Assembly: GCA_037126765.1 (NCBI GenBank)
Contig: JBBCBC010000002.1
Location: 46,256,889-46,320,888 of the forward strand
From: Stenogyne calaminthoides
Lineage: Eukaryota > Streptophyta > Magnoliopsida > Lamiales > Lamiaceae
DNA length: 64,000 bases
Reading direction: 5' to 3'
Positions 11,744 to 24,844 of the stretch are shown here, one piece after another (position 1 is the stretch's first letter; each line of letters opens with the position of its first letter). The notes beneath the pieces are model-generated. The model saw only the letters and a list, made by a program, of their open reading frames with translations, ran no database searches and was not told the DNA's origin. The translations under genes and the position numbers were made by a program.

Positions 11744-14694
11744 TCATGGCTTGAGAGCCAGAGCCAACCCAAACTTGGCACTCTTATCGATCGACTTGGT
11801 GTCCACCTCAGTCGACACGGTGATAAGCGACTTGGGACGCCATTCATGCTGGATCAGTCCACTCACCTTGCCAAAGTTGTTCACCCGCGCCTTCACACTG
11901 GTCAATGGGTCCAACATGTGTTGTGTACCAATGGTGACCGTGTTCTCATTGCTTGAGAAGCTATGAGTCACCTCAGCACCAACGGCAGTGTTTGTCAACG
12001 GGCTAACTGTGTGGTAGTACGAAGCGCTCAATGTGTCAAACTTGTCATTTCTAAATCAAAGAGAAACAGGCTTTCTTAGTAAGAACAAAATAAAACCACA
12101 ACTAATTTAAGGGTATGTTCGATTTCAGACTTAGTGGATTTAGATAAATAGCTAGAGTATGTGCGTGTGTTTTTGAGATTCAAAAAAGACAGGATTTAAC
12201 TTTATGTAAAATTATGCGTAAGAGTATGTGATGTATTATTATATTATTGTTGATTGTAATTGTAATGATTTAACGATTGTGTAATGATTCGTTTGTTTTG
12301 TTGGGAGTTGTAAAAGTGAGAAAATATGTGTGAATAGTGATAAATAAGAGTGGGAATAAAAGAATCATATTTGCAGAGAGTGATGGAGAAAAAATGATAT
12401 CCTTATGGTTCATAGGTATTTGTAGAATATGATGTATTGAGCTTTGAAAAATCTGATTCTAAAATCCCGAAGTAGAACCGCATTTGATTTGAAATACCAA
12501 ATCCAGGTTTTGTAATACCAAATCAAACATACCCCAAGGGAAAAGAGAAAAAGAACACGTACAGGGTCAAAGAGGCGATGAGATCAGAATTTGTGAAACT
12601 TGCTCCAATGTTGTACTTGGTGAGAGCTCCTACCTTAGTGTCAAAAGACAGGTCACCTCCCACAGCAAGTTTCTCGCTTTTAGAGCACCAGAGAAGTTAA
12701 CAATGGGGTTAGGTGTCAACCCAAAGCTTGAGGTTATCCCAGCATAGTCATGTAAGTATTGAAGCTCCAACTACATCGGTCAAAATGGAAAAAATTAGGC
12801 AGACGACCTAAAGGTAAAATGCATTACATTGAAGAGGCTGAACATGGTTTACCTTCCCAGATCTCTGATCAGGAACTTTGAAGCTTAAGATTGTCTTCAA
12901 TCCAGGGGTAGGCTCGTTAACCGTGATGGTGGTAAGGAGCTGGCATCAAATTTGACTCCATATATTAGTTAAATGTTCGAAGTGACCAAGTTCATCGCAT
13001 TAATTTGCAAGAGAAATAATGGGACTATACAGATTAAATATATCATAATCCATGAAATTAAATGGCCGAGAACATACATTGGAGCTTGTATCCACTTTAA
13101 CATCAGTTGTGATGTTTTTGTGCTTTAACTGAGTATTGATATCAGCCAAAAACAGTTCACCTTTCTTTGTTCCAGAAGAGGTGAGAGTCTGCCCAGAAGA
13201 AGGGAAAAGATGTTAAAATCACCAAAAAATAACTCATAACAAAATTTCATGCTGAGGATGCTCGTTAAAATTAAACACTTCATCTGAATGTATGTTATAG
13301 CAGTGAGTAAAAAAAAAAAAGTAATCAGGCAACACTAAAGTTAGATTCTGGTTTTCAATCCCTTCTGGAGCAATATTTCTGCATTGGAAGATCTATAATG
13401 TTATCAAGAAAACAAATTCTCTTACAACTATTTTAAGACACATATCCTATTAACAAAACAAAATTTTGCCTAAGAACTATTTCACAGATCAATCTCCAAG
13501 TTCCAACAAACAATTAACCTCGATAGTCATAGAAGTAACAAATAACAATATGAACCATAACCTATATAATCCATACTTTTAAGTAAAAGGATTTGGTGAA
13601 TTGGCTGAACAGACCTCACAGACAACTATATAAGAACAACAAAACACACAACTTACATATTTTCATCAACAATTCAACCATGACAAAATCTCACCAGCAA
13701 CTTACTACAGAAGTACACAAATCTAACCAACTTAATAGATGATAAAATTAAACATAACAAAGAACAACAAGTAATTCTTACACAAAATATGCATCGAAAC
13801 CACACACCATAATAGTCCAAACTCAGCACTTATCTTCAAAATCAGAACCATCTATTGTTCAAATGCATAGGAGAGGTGCCAGTTACACCAATTTTGTAGA
13901 AGGATTTTTGATAATCAATTCAAGCAAGCACATGAAGTACTTCAGTGAGACATAAAATTCAAATTACAATATTTCCACATCTTAATTAGCCAAATTCGCA
14001 TACAACTGCAAGCGCAGACTGAAAACTCAACAAACGCTTCGAAGGCTCATCATAAAATGTGAAACAAACAATATCAAATGTAGTAAATATGAATAAACAT
14101 TCCAACATAATGAGTCAATGACACATTTTTTGTGCTCCTACACAATGTGTGCACAATACACAAATACAATAATGGTTCATAGCTCAAACTCATCATTACC
14201 AGGAACATACATATTTTAGATGCAAATAAGAAAAAACTAAGATTCAAAAACTTCCGCAGTTCATCGCCAGATGTAGGTATTCAAGAAAGAAAAAAAAACT
14301 GAAGTTTCTAGTTTCTACTACAGAGTAACAAGCTAAAACAAAATATACATTTAATTTCCCCGGTAAAATAAGAACTAATAAAGTAGTTTCAATTTCAATC
14401 TAGAAACAATAGCACCAGCAATAAGAAAAATCGAGGAAAATACAGAGATCCGCAGGAAATATCACAAAAATGACTTACAACTCCAGTTGGCGAGTAGGTT
14501 GTGAGCGTGAACTTCTGGTCGGTCTGGTAATCCTTGTACAGAAGATCTAGAAAAACATAAAAAGAGCGATGTTGCAAGTTAAAACAAATAAAATAGCTCA
14601 AAAAAGATATCTGAAATTCGGATTAAACTGAAGGAAATAACAAACCTCGAGTTCTTTTGCCGATACCGGAGTAAAGACCAGGACCCTTGCCCAT
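11744..14694 (-). CDS. VDAC: Mitochondrial outer membrane porin (VDAC)
   Basis: Plant voltage-dependent anion channel, a 19-stranded beta-barrel that passes metabolites through the outer mitochondrial membrane (family knowledge). Six exons: 14646-14694 (MGKGPGLYSGIGKRTR), 14479-14546 (DLLYKDYQTDQKFTLTTYSP), 13078-13188, 12853-12939 (FKVPDQRSGK), 12563-12770 (LQYLHDYAGI) and 11744-12050 (SASYYHTVSPLTNTAVGAEV, ending KFGLALALKP). All borders are GT-AG and phases agree. The product would be about 276 residues, the usual size. The start is set by the conserved MGKGPGLYS terminus. Oddity: exon 5 lacks one A in a run (T run on the plus strand near 12678-12681), shifting frame once; correcting it restores the porin reading. 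A MITE sits in the last intron. Confidence 0.93.
12111..12535. mobile_element. TIR element (MITE) inside a VDAC intron
   Basis: The ends GGGTATGTTCGATTTCAGA and its near-complement (ACCAAATCAAACATACCCC) bracket about 425 bp within the intron between VDAC exons 5 and 6. No coding capacity. The superfamily is uncertain (Harbinger-like or hAT-like) because the target duplication is not clear. Confidence 0.6.
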
Positions 14695-15782
14695 GATTTC
14701 GCAACCTAAAATTGAAGAATCGGAGCTCAGGAGTAAACGCACAGAGAGAATATAATGGTGGAGATTTTGGGGACAGGAACGAGATATGTATATTAATGGT
14801 GTCAAAGCCCTAATTCATATGCCCTCATTTTAAGAGGGCGTATTTCTCATAAAATCTGGACCATTAATGGAACCGGGTCGATTAGTGGTTCATTTTACAC
14901 CGTTGATTTATTTGTTGAAATGCGGAATAGATGAAGTTGTGAGGGGTGGATTTGGGAATTTACTGACACGTGTTGATCAAATATAGCGCTGGTTGTTGAC
15001 AGCTTATTATCTTTTTGATGCGTTATCATTTTTTTTCTTTGGCAACAAGAACATGGTGATTCTCAGATGTATTGTTCCTCGAGAAAGTCCTCTTTTTTTT
15101 AGGTTATTCATGTAAAAATTGCCATGAATGTTATCCAACTTGGGTCGAATAATTCTGATAATAAATAAAAATGTTAGTTATTCGAATTTGATATGAATTC
15201 ATTTTTTTATAAGTATTGATGAATATAAGTGGTATCGAACTGTATACTTGAAGTTCAAACTCGATTGCAAGGAGCTTCGAGTCGACTCAATTACATTAGC
15301 GGGTAGGAAATTGAGTTCACTTAATTTCGACTCTTAAATAAATCTAACTTTGCTTAAGGATTCTAATAAAATTACAAGAAAAAAAAAGGTTATCGAGCCT
15401 AGCGTGTCGAACTCAAATAGACTCTTTAGTAAAATAGTATTTTCCAATCTCGAGCTCGACTCTCCGAGTTCGAGTCTTACCGAGCCGAGCTCTTGAGTTG
15501 TTGTTTCTTTTTTAACAATTAATGATGAATTTGGAATACACTGTAGAATTTGAATTCATTTCAAATGTTTATATTTCAATACTTGAATCCAAATGCAAAA
15601 TGAGTATTTCATTTGCTAACCAAAAGGTTTTAAATGTATCACTTTATATAGTCATCAAATTTGTTCACTTTTATAAGGGTGTAATGTGTTAGAATTAGAA
15701 TAATTTGCATGATAAATTGTCAATCAGAACATATGTTTAGTAGTTCATGATATTCTTCTTAATTCCATTGTTTATTCTATAA
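14695..15782. other. Intergenic, VDAC promoter side
   Basis: Contains the 5' flank of the VDAC gene just above 14694, then AT-rich DNA with GAGCTCGACTC-like motifs at 15250-15500. No gene supported. Confidence 0.4.
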
Positions 15783-16565
15783 GGGTTAATTCAAAATAAA
15801 TACACGACATTTAGATCAAATGTCAATTTAATCACGACCTTTAAGATTATTGTATTAAATCCTAACATTTGATATTGTTGTAAATTGATACATATTTTAT
15901 TTTCTCGGCCTGGAAGAGATGACATGGCTCACCTGAGCATGTGTATACTTGCCGGTTAGGATGACACGTATTAAATATATTTTTTAAAATAATTTCACAT
16001 CATATTATACATCCTCTATCATTAACATTTGAAATAATTAAAACACAAAACAAAAATTAAAAGAAATAAATCTAAACAAACAAACGAATCAATTAAAATA
16101 TAGATAAAAAATAAAAAATCAAACAGTTCATCTTTATTATACCTTCATCTTCATCTTCCATTGCCGCATCTTCACCAAAAAGTCGATCGATTATGCAAAA
16201 CCTAAAACCCTCATAATCGCAAAACCATGACCCCCATCCCCAAAATCGAGTTTTTTGGGTCCCCAAAATTTGGTTTTGGAATTAGATTTAAATGTTTTAT
16301 TTTGTTTTTTGTTTTGCTTTCAATTCACTTTTTTTTTCATATTTGTGATTTGGACATTTCATCCTACTCGATCGTAGACTGACGTGGCAACTTACATGGC
16401 AAAAAAATAATTATGGCGAGCCATTTCATCTTTTCACGGACGGAGGAAAAAAATGTCTATTAATTTGCAACAACATTAAATGTTGGGGCTTAATACAATA
16501 ATTCTAAAGATCGTGATTAAATTGATATTTGACCTAAAGGTCGTGTATTTATTTAGAATTAATTA
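15783..16565. mobile_element. MULE-type MITE, family 2, copy 2 (783 bp)
   Basis: Arms match the element at 712-1539 (GGGTTAATTC, then AAATAAATACACGAC, and the inverse at 16515-16560). The flanking 9-bp repeat ATTCTATAA lies at 15774-15782 and 16566-16574, exactly adjoining. The right terminus has drifted: the expected CCC end reads differently. Confidence 0.8.
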
Positions 16566-16574
16566 ATTCTATAA

Positions 16575-18045
16575 TTAACTCATATTTAATTACTTTGTAT
16601 TTTTTTTTTTTTTGAAAGGATTTAATTCCTTTGTTTATTCTATAAACTTACAAAAATTCTGTCAAAAAAAAAAAAAAAAACTTACAAAACATCATGTGTT
16701 ATATGATTACGGCCCAAAAGTTTGTGGACCCGCCGAACTCTGTGATGAAACAACGATCATACATTCAATGAGCCCACGTTCAAACCCAATTTAAATTATG
16801 TGGATTTTATATTGGGTTTTAAAATCTAATTTCTGTCGTGAATTGTGGGCCTACCCCAATTCATATGTTGGCTTCTCTGGTACGAGCCATTTCAAATAGG
16901 TTCACACCAAAAAAGAAGACGACGACAATGCGACTTTACCTGAAAAGATACATGCTAAGAGACGACAAACGCGACTTTAGCTGTGAGTTAAAATGGTCGA
17001 GTGAGCAATGAGCATATACTGAAACTGACAGACCGCGGATTTCCATTGTTTGCAGTTTCTGGAGAGCCTTCCTCCCCTGTTTCATTCGAGTGAGATTTTT
17101 TTTTGGAGAAATCGAATTTTGATTCATAGTTTGATATTTATATATAATTTATAGATTATGTATGCTGCATAATTTTCCGCTCACTGTAGTTAACATCACA
17201 ATTAGGATATGTATTCATCTGATTCTTAACCGAATTTGCATTTATGTGTTGTATAATCCTTGGTCTTTATGCGCACTTACTAGACACTTCATTGATTGTG
17301 CTTTGTTTTCCTTACTTCGATTTATTTTTGGCGTATTTGCAGCTGACTCCAGTTGAACTAGTAGAAATTTCATTTATACAGATAGTGATTTTAAGCCATA
17401 TTTGTTGTTGCCTTACTTTTGGAGCAAAGTACATTCCTCCAGTATCTGCAGTCTTCATCAAATCAGATTGCATGCTTTGAATGTATCCAAATATAGTATT
17501 AGAACTGTGATTATTATGTATAGTGAAAGTTTTTCTAGAAAAATTTAGATAAATGATTTATGGTAAGTTATGCTTGCTGCTTAAATTAACACCATAACCA
17601 TGATCAATGTTCTGTCATTGTTTTGGGGCTGATAAATCTTTGAGCATTTATAAGGTATGGATTCTGCTCAATGTACCTTATAACTTTGAAACGAGAGCTT
17701 TTAACATATATTCAATAGAATTTCTTGCATGAATTGTTTGTATCATTCAGATGAAATGAAAGAGAAATAAACATAAAGAATGTTCCTGTATTCTTCAGGT
17801 TCAAGTGCTAGAAGCTATTCTTAGAAATTCAATGACACCCTGAGTTACCATCTGAGAGTGAATAAAATTATGTTTGTGAAAGTTTCTCCACTCTGCTTCT
17901 CTAGAATGTCCTTGTGATTTAACTCCAAAATTACCACAGCGAAACAAGCACACATTTAAAGCTCCAGGAAAGCCACTCCCATAACTGTCAGGTTATATAT
18001 ACTCTCAAATCTCTGCATTTGCTTTTCCATCAGTTCCCTATTATG
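16575..18045. other. Intergenic, no gene seen
   Basis: T- and A-runs near 16605 and 16665; short ORFs at 16936-17127 and 17162-17480 show no domain. Nothing supported. Confidence 0.4.
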
Positions 18046-18047
18046 TA

Positions 18048-18286
18048 CCCCCTCCGTCCTATTTTTGATTGACCATTTCACTTTTGGCTCGTGTTTTAGC
18101 GAGCAAGTTGTTTATTAGTATATGAAATGATAAAGTGACTTTTAAGGAGAAAATGATAGATGAGGCGTTGGACTATCATACCCCACCTTAAAAATCTCTT
18201 TATCATTTCAGATATTAATAAACAACTCACTCGCTAAAACACGAAGTCAAATATTAAATGGACAATCTAAATCGAGACGGAGGTAG
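18048..18286. mobile_element. Stowaway MITE (239 bp) with about 100-bp arms
   Basis: Starts CCCCCTCCGTCC and ends GGACGGAGG-like, with arms that pair over about 100 bp (GTGTTTTAGCGAG, TTGTTTATTA and GAAATGATAAAG occur in both arms in inverted order). A TA dinucleotide flanks it at 18046-18047 and 18287-18288. Confidence 0.85.
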
Positions 18287-18485
18287 TATTACTTTCCCGT
18301 ATATTTGTTGGTATGTTAATAACCTTAATCGCTTTTTTTTTTTTTTTTTGCACAAAACCTTAAATGCTATATTACAAACAATCAAACAAAAAATATGGCT
18401 AATGATATCAATGATGATGTTGAGCTACTGTTATTTTTATATGCAATCTTGAATAATTCTCCCCAGTTGCCACCGGTGCTTTTCT

Positions 18486-20865
18486 TTATATATCCAGCAT
18501 GAAGTAGTATGCTAATCCAATAGGAAGCGCAATGAGTAAACCAAATAAAACCCTACAGATAGAAAAATTAAGTTTTAGAAACAAGTACAGCTTTCGATAT
18601 ATTACTACTGCTGAAAGCATCAAGTACCCTCTGGCTCAAGATGTCTGGATGTACGTTATACTCCTTTTGCAAACACAAAAGGAACTATCCCTTGGGGGAG
18701 AGCTGCCTGCATAACATATAAGAGTGGCCTTACATTAGTGTAATGTCAAATGCTTAAATATTGATTCCAAAGAAAGGCAATGCTATTGCTACGTATGCAC
18801 CTGCACAATTGCCACTTTGAGCAATGTCCTCTTAATCCAAATGTGATTGAGGGCACAGCCATGAGGGCCGCCCCGCGAGAAACTTCATGGCCATGGCTAA
18901 TACTGCTTTTTACGTACCACAGTTATCACTCGCTTGTGATGCCATGAAGAGGCCTACAAATCAATACATTGAAGTGTTTGAAGGAATTTCCTTTTACATA
19001 TATATGAAATGCGTCCAAAGAATTGAAACTTAAATTATACCTAGGCTGAACATTGCCATCCCAAGTCCTCCATCTGACAGTAATGTTATTGAAGTTTCTA
19101 TTATTATAGGCAATTTCACTTCCCACCTTGCACTCATTTCACAGTTACAACTGAGATTTAGAATTGACACATGATGGTAGAGAGAGTAGTTTGATATATA
19201 ACTGCAACATATCCCACCAAGTATTGTATATTTTCATTAGTTTCACTATTTATGCCCTATCCATGACCAACTATGTAGCGTTATAAACAATCAATTTGGG
19301 CCTACGTTCTCACTCTGAGCTAATTCGTTGATCCTCATTAATAATCACAACTTCCACCATTGATGAGCTTGGATTATTCACAAATGAATTCTAAAAATAT
19401 AATTTTTCTTTCCAAGAAAATCCATGTATGGCTATTCTTGAACCATTGCAGTCATTTATTGCATCCTCTTATAAATTAGTGTATCCAACTCCTAACTATC
19501 AATCATATAGTTACCATATATAAGACGTACACCGGTATAATGCTCATCTTACCTGAAATGTATGATTGCCCATATAATGCCTGCTAAGGTGGCATGAGTA
19601 TTGGGATTTTTAATAAGCTTTTTTCCTACTGCCAAAAGAATGATTCTTATTCTTCTTATCCTTTGATCTTTCTCTTTCTTTTCTTCTTTTGCTGGTTCTT
19701 GTTCTTCTGGGGCCTCCACTTCTCCTTCAAAGAAATGTTTTATGCTTTAAAATCGCAACGAATAAAAGAAAACAGCTATGTGGGTTTTTCACTTTAATGA
19801 CATTGAGGTAGCATTAAATTCTTTATGTTCAAGCTTTGAGATTGTGAAAGAAAAAAGATTATTCCAGCGGTCTCATATCAAAGCGTTTTCATCTTATCTA
19901 ACCTAGCATTTATGAAAAAACTTCATGTGGATTTTGGTAATTATGCTAGGTTTAGTTGCCAGTGTATAGTCCAGTAGGCCTGTAAAAGCACTTCAGTTTA
20001 GTTGCTAATCATTATTGTACGATATAGATTACCGTTCTGCAAATCTTTTACGATTTAACGCGATAGATTTTTTCACCTGAAGAGGAAATTAAGAAATACA
20101 CATTGATGCTATATATCCAAACTATTTGAGTCTAATTATGTGTGTATGTGAATGATAAAAATAGTTGAGAACCAAAGCTCAATTCAGTAGGGCCCAGAAA
20201 TTTGTTCTCTTTTAGAATTAAGTAATTGATAAATATATCTATTTACATTCCACTTTTCTTTAAATTGTGAGCCTTCAAAGAGCAAAAATATAAGAGTAGG
20301 AGGCGAGTACGGAAGTCAGACCACTATCATAAACATAAAATTCTTTGAGCATACCTGCTACTTCTGAAGATGATCTTACATTGATGGGTTCCTCCATAGC
20401 ATCAACCTCAAAAAGAATTAACAGAATGTTGTACCAAATTAAGCTTTGTAGTACAACTATCTGGTAGAGGAGTGTTGCTGCATCTTCTCCATACATTGCC
20501 TTTATTAGTGGGATTCCTAAAATTAATGTGTTTGGCAATGTTGACAACGAAAGACCTGTTATCACCCAACTCAGGCTTCCTTTGGATCTTAATTTGGCAA
20601 TTACTATCAGGATGATGAAAGCAAGAAGCTTTTGGAGGAAATCAGCTGATACAAGTTTCAGGTTCATTTTGTAAGGGTTGTTTGATGAGATTACCTTGAA
20701 AGATAGAAGGGGAATGGAAAAATTTGCAACAAACTTGTTGACTCCAGCACATTGATCTGGTGTAAAAAGTTTCCACCATTTTATTGACAGATAGGCTGCA
20801 GTCATGGCAACATAAAGGGGGATAATTGCAGCAACAACATGGTAGACATCAGTTAGGGTTATCAT
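18486..20865 (-). CDS. PIN8: Auxin efflux carrier, short-loop PIN (PIN8-like)
   Basis: Membrane auxin transporter; short-loop PINs such as PIN8 act mainly at the endoplasmic reticulum and PIN8 is pollen-associated (family knowledge). Exons on the minus strand: about 20375-20865, 19553-19724, 19041-19126, 18801-18953, 18628-18706 and 18486 to about 18552. Exon 1 gives MITLTDVYHVVAAIIPLYVA, NKFVANFSIPLLSF, STLPNTLILGIPL and QIVVLQSLIWYNILLILFE, the N-terminal membrane block. Exon 2 encodes a short Glu/Lys-rich loop, then KNPNTHATLAGIIWAIIHF. Exon 3 gives LLSDGGLGMAMFSLG, exon 5 AALPQGIVPFVFAK, and exon 6 IALPIGLAYYFMLDI then stop. Start chosen at 20865 because MITLTD aligns with the family start; 52 upstream in-frame residues are unlikely to be coding. 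Exons 4 and 5 carry single-base shifts, so the frame is interrupted as sequenced. Confidence 0.8.
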
Positions 20866-21994
20866 GGCTCTTATTAGTTGGGAGTAATAATTTTTGGCCT
20901 TCTCATGTTTTGGTGTGATGAAGATATATATGCTTATGTTGATTGGATGCCTCATTGTTGAAGGAAAAGGTTGCAGATTGCCTCTTTTTGGAGAATCTTC
21001 CTCTGATATTTTCATATGCATCGTCTAGACAAGTTTCTTTGTAGATATTACTTTGTCGTCTCACGTCTGATGATTAATCATTTTAATCAAAGCTTATCGT
21101 GATATTTGATTTGATTGTTCATAAAGTTGATTCCAGTTTTCTTCTTGTGGTTATATCCGTTCTGCACTTATTTGTATAAAGTCTAATCTAGATTGTAGGC
21201 TTAGATGTGAGAATACTATAAAGGAAGCAAATTCCTTGTTTCGTGAATGTTGCCCCTGTTTTTACTTTTTTGTTTCAGTTTATTAGCAAATAATATTTTA
21301 AACAAGAAATTATTTTGTTATGTTCAGTAGTTTGTCTTACAGTATTTTTCTTCTTCTCGTTCTTTTCTTATTCATATTCTTTTTACATAATTTTTTTTTT
21401 TTTTGACAAAATTTCTTTGATGCTTAATGTTGTGCTTGTGCATTTTTTGGTTTAATGGCAGATTTTCTGAGGCAGATGGAGGAATAAAGAAGTGCATTGC
21501 AAGAGAAGTAAGTGAAATCTTGAGTAACAACTACAGTGAGGAAAGAATTTTTCCTATATATGTTTAAAGTTTGAGAATAAGTGTTGTGGAGAATTGCTTT
21601 CTAAAGTTGAAATTTTACCAGAAAAAAGTCATAGCATTTCTTCTTCAAGCTCCTTTTTTTCATGTAAAAGAGATATTACTAGAATTTATACCACTTGTTG
21701 GTTATGGACCTACTTGCTAACCCCCCCACCCCACACCCACCCACCCCCACCACCACACGGGGTTGTGTTTTGACCAGGGTTTGGAATTTTCTTAACGAAG
21801 TGAATCTGTCCTCCGAGTCGGCTTGGGTTGTTGTTGAGTGTCGACAGGCCACAGCCTGTGGGACGTTGGTAAGAATCTCAACTTGCATATATTCATATTA
21901 GGACATTGATAAGAATCTCAACCTGCTATTATCATGTGCAGTATCAATTTAACATAATTATTATTGGAATGTGGATTGTGTGTATCTTATTATA
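20866..21994. promoter_or_regulatory. Upstream region of the PIN8-like gene
   Basis: 5' flank of the PIN8-like gene, with no other gene seen. It includes a C-rich tract at 21721-21760. Confidence 0.35.
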
Positions 21995-21996
21995 TA

Positions 21997-22276
21997 CTCC
22001 TTCCGTCATATAAAAGATAGGATTACAGGCTTTGTCAACATATTAAGAAATGGAAGTTTATATAGTTAGAACATTAAATTTTTGCTTTGTTTTTTTGCAT
22101 TTTGCCCTTATATCTATTCATTTCCCACGATAATTACTAGTATCTAAATATTAATTTGGAAAATATACATCAAGTAGGGACAAAGATGTATATATGAAAT
22201 TTAATAATATAATAACCGATTTATCTTTGTAGAAGGGATATTTATAAAATAAGTTTATCTTTGTGGACGGAGGGAG
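21997..22276. mobile_element. Stowaway MITE (about 280 bp)
   Basis: Begins CTCCTTCCGTC after TA and ends GGACGGAGGGAG. No ORF. The 3' TA duplication is no longer perfect. Confidence 0.75.
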
Positions 22277-23657
22277 TCTATAATATATTAACACACACTT
22301 GGTGTGGCATCTATGAAAATCACATCGTTTAAATGGTGCGAACATGTTAGGATTGTGCTAGGATTGTGCGATGATGAGTAATCATTTCTGTCGGGTTTGG
22401 TCTAGTTTTCAATTGAATTAATTAGCTGGGTATATTTTTTTTGTTATTATGTAGGAATATGCCTATAATGATCACGTCTTAACTATGCGTGGGGTAGTAA
22501 AGGAAATATAATTTGCAAAAGAGGGACCCAAACGGTTACGATTTTCCATAAATTTGTACTATACATGATAGTAATGGTAATGGTAATAAAGCTAAAGAGA
22601 GAGAGAGGGTTACGAGAAAAGAGATACTGTGAGGTGACTGAGATAAAGAGAAAACACCGTCGTTTCATGCCAGTTTGGTTAACCAGCATTTCTCTTTTGT
22701 TAATGTTTAAACTTAAAAGCAAAAGTGAGGCCAAATTTATCAGCGTGCAAGGAAAATGAAAAGATCAGTTAGAGCCGTACGATATCTTTTTCAGTCTCAT
22801 GTTTTAAGTATCAAAATAATTTCTAATAAGTTACTTTTTTGTTCAAAATTAAAGTGTTTGAAATAATTTTCTGGATGGTATTAGTATTTCTGAAATCGAA
22901 ACTCATAGATAGTGAGAGACGGAGAGTTTAACAGGTTAAATTAAAAAAAGAAAAAGATAAATCTAAACAAATTATGTTTAACTAAAGGAATGAAAGAAAT
23001 TCATTTCAGGGTTTCAATTTAAATTTTACGTCATTTCCCTCACTCTTTCTTCCATTTAAGTCACATATACTTTTATAAGGTTAGAAAAAATAAATAAGTT
23101 CTATAGTTTCTTGTGAACTCCTTCACAATTTTTTTTTTATCATTTCAATTAGAGACAAGGAAATGAAATCATTTCATTTAAATTGAATTCACATAAGTGG
23201 CCAAAAAAAAAAAGGGTTCTACGTAAAAATACTAAAAAGAAAGGAATAACTTGGTCCAAATTATACTTTGGAACGTCAGTCTCTTGTCTCTCGGTGTCTG
23301 ATGACTTATACAGCCTTTTCTTGGGATCTCTCCTAATTAATTCTTAATTATTACCTAATTGTTAAATCTATTTTAATTTTTCAGATCAATACATATTTTA
23401 TCCTTTCACAAAAGGTTGCTACAAACGACCACCTGCCGACCTATAAAGTTCTTTTGATACAATAGTATATCTAAATACATTGTAAAAGTATACTCCTTGG
23501 TTATTAATTAGATGTTATCATGAAGTTTTTTGTTTCTGGTGTAGACGGAATTTATTTGTAATGAGCAATTTTTGCACTACGAGAAAATATGGTTTTTGGT
23601 ATCGAGATTTACCCGATAGCAAAGAATAGATCTACAAAATTACAACCCAAAAAACAT
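22277..23657. other. Intergenic, no gene seen
   Basis: AT-rich DNA. Short ORFs around 22483-22759 have no recognisable domain. Confidence 0.4.
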
Positions 23658-23659
23658 TA

Positions 23660-23916
23660 CTACCTCCGTCCCGTTCTTTAGGGTTTTCTGACTGTTCTTA
23701 AGGATTTATGGGAATAGTGATAAAGTGTTGGGGGTAGAAAGAGTTGTTTATTAGTATTTTATGTGATAAAGTGATGGGTAGTTGGGGATAGAAAGAGTTG
23801 TTTATTAGTATTTTATGTGAAAAAGTGATAAAGTGTATTTCCATTTTAGGAAAGAAACCTTAAAGATTGGGACAAAAAAAATGGAAAGAAAACCTTAAAG
23901 ATTGGGACGGAGGGAG
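23660..23916. mobile_element. Stowaway MITE (257 bp)
   Basis: Starts CTACCTCCGTCCC and ends GGGACGGAGGGAG, flanked by TA on both sides (23658-23659 and 23917-23918). The left arm has a small internal repeat (GATAAAGTG, then GTTGTTTATTAGTA, twice). Confidence 0.87.
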
Positions 23917-23918
23917 TA

Positions 23919-24844
23919 TGATGGAGGGAACAGAGGGTGGATAATCGGAAATTGCTGATAATTTAATTCTCTTTAATTTTGATTTTTCGACAGAAATCAT
24001 CATCTCTCTTGAATCTAAAATGGTAGCCTGTGTGGAACTTTTCTTTTTAACCCTCAGTATTGAAAAACGATGCATAAAAAAAGCTCAAATGCATTTTAAA
24101 TGTATTAATTGTTATATTAATGTATCGGTTGGCCAGTAACTAACAGTTTTTAGCTGTTTTTCTCAATCCTATTGTTATGAAAAAGTAGTAGTGCCAAGTG
24201 TCCCTTCTTGTTATGTTTTTTCGTAGTGTAACTAATTTGGGTGAACCCATGGCCATAGGTAGCTTGGAATCATATATGTATTATGTGGAACGAAAAACAT
24301 TAAAAAAAAATTTAAAATTTCCAAACAAGACTTGAAAATCACCTATTAATTAAATCTGAGAATATTTAATAAATCGAAGAATTCACAAAAAATATTAGTA
24401 TATTTTTAACACATAAATTTATTTATAATTAAACTACGGAATGAAATCTAAAAATCATTCTAATAAATCTAAGATGTAAAATGTAATCCGAAAATTACAG
24501 AAAAATATTCATGCATAAAATTCCAACTCAATCAATAACTGCATTGTTAAGTTTAAAATTGGAGTTGAAGAAATATTTGCTTGAATCAATAAAATTGATC
24601 TCATTCTGAAAATGATCAGTACAAGAAATCCTAACTGATGATTTACACCTGCTACTGTTATATCGAATGAAGCAGGGAAAATCACACCAAAACTTTGAGT
24701 TTGGAATGTTTCCTAACATCTCACATCACAACGTTCTTGTATACCCAAGAAATTAATCTATTCAGTGACTATATGGCAAATCTTGGACAAAACAAGAGTC
24801 ATATTAAAAAAGAACAAAAAATTAAACAAATGGTACAACTCTGT
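23919..24844. other. Intergenic plus 3' UTR of pectate lyase copy 1
   Basis: About 24500-24844 is the 3' flank of the minus-strand pectate lyase. It is recognisably similar, in inverted orientation, to 32986 to about 33270 beyond copy 2, so the duplication included this flank. The rest shows nothing. Confidence 0.55.

Noticed and set aside
16936..17480. Small gene between the MULE-type MITE and PIN8
   Set aside because: Short ORFs on both strands with no shared motifs, no splice logic and no composition change.
20866..21021. 52-residue N-terminal extension of the PIN8-like protein
   Set aside because: PIN proteins start at the equivalent of MITLTD; the extension is polar and not family-like.
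21721..21760. C-rich tract as a G-quadruplex or regulatory site
   Set aside because: A simple CCCACC-type run without further support.
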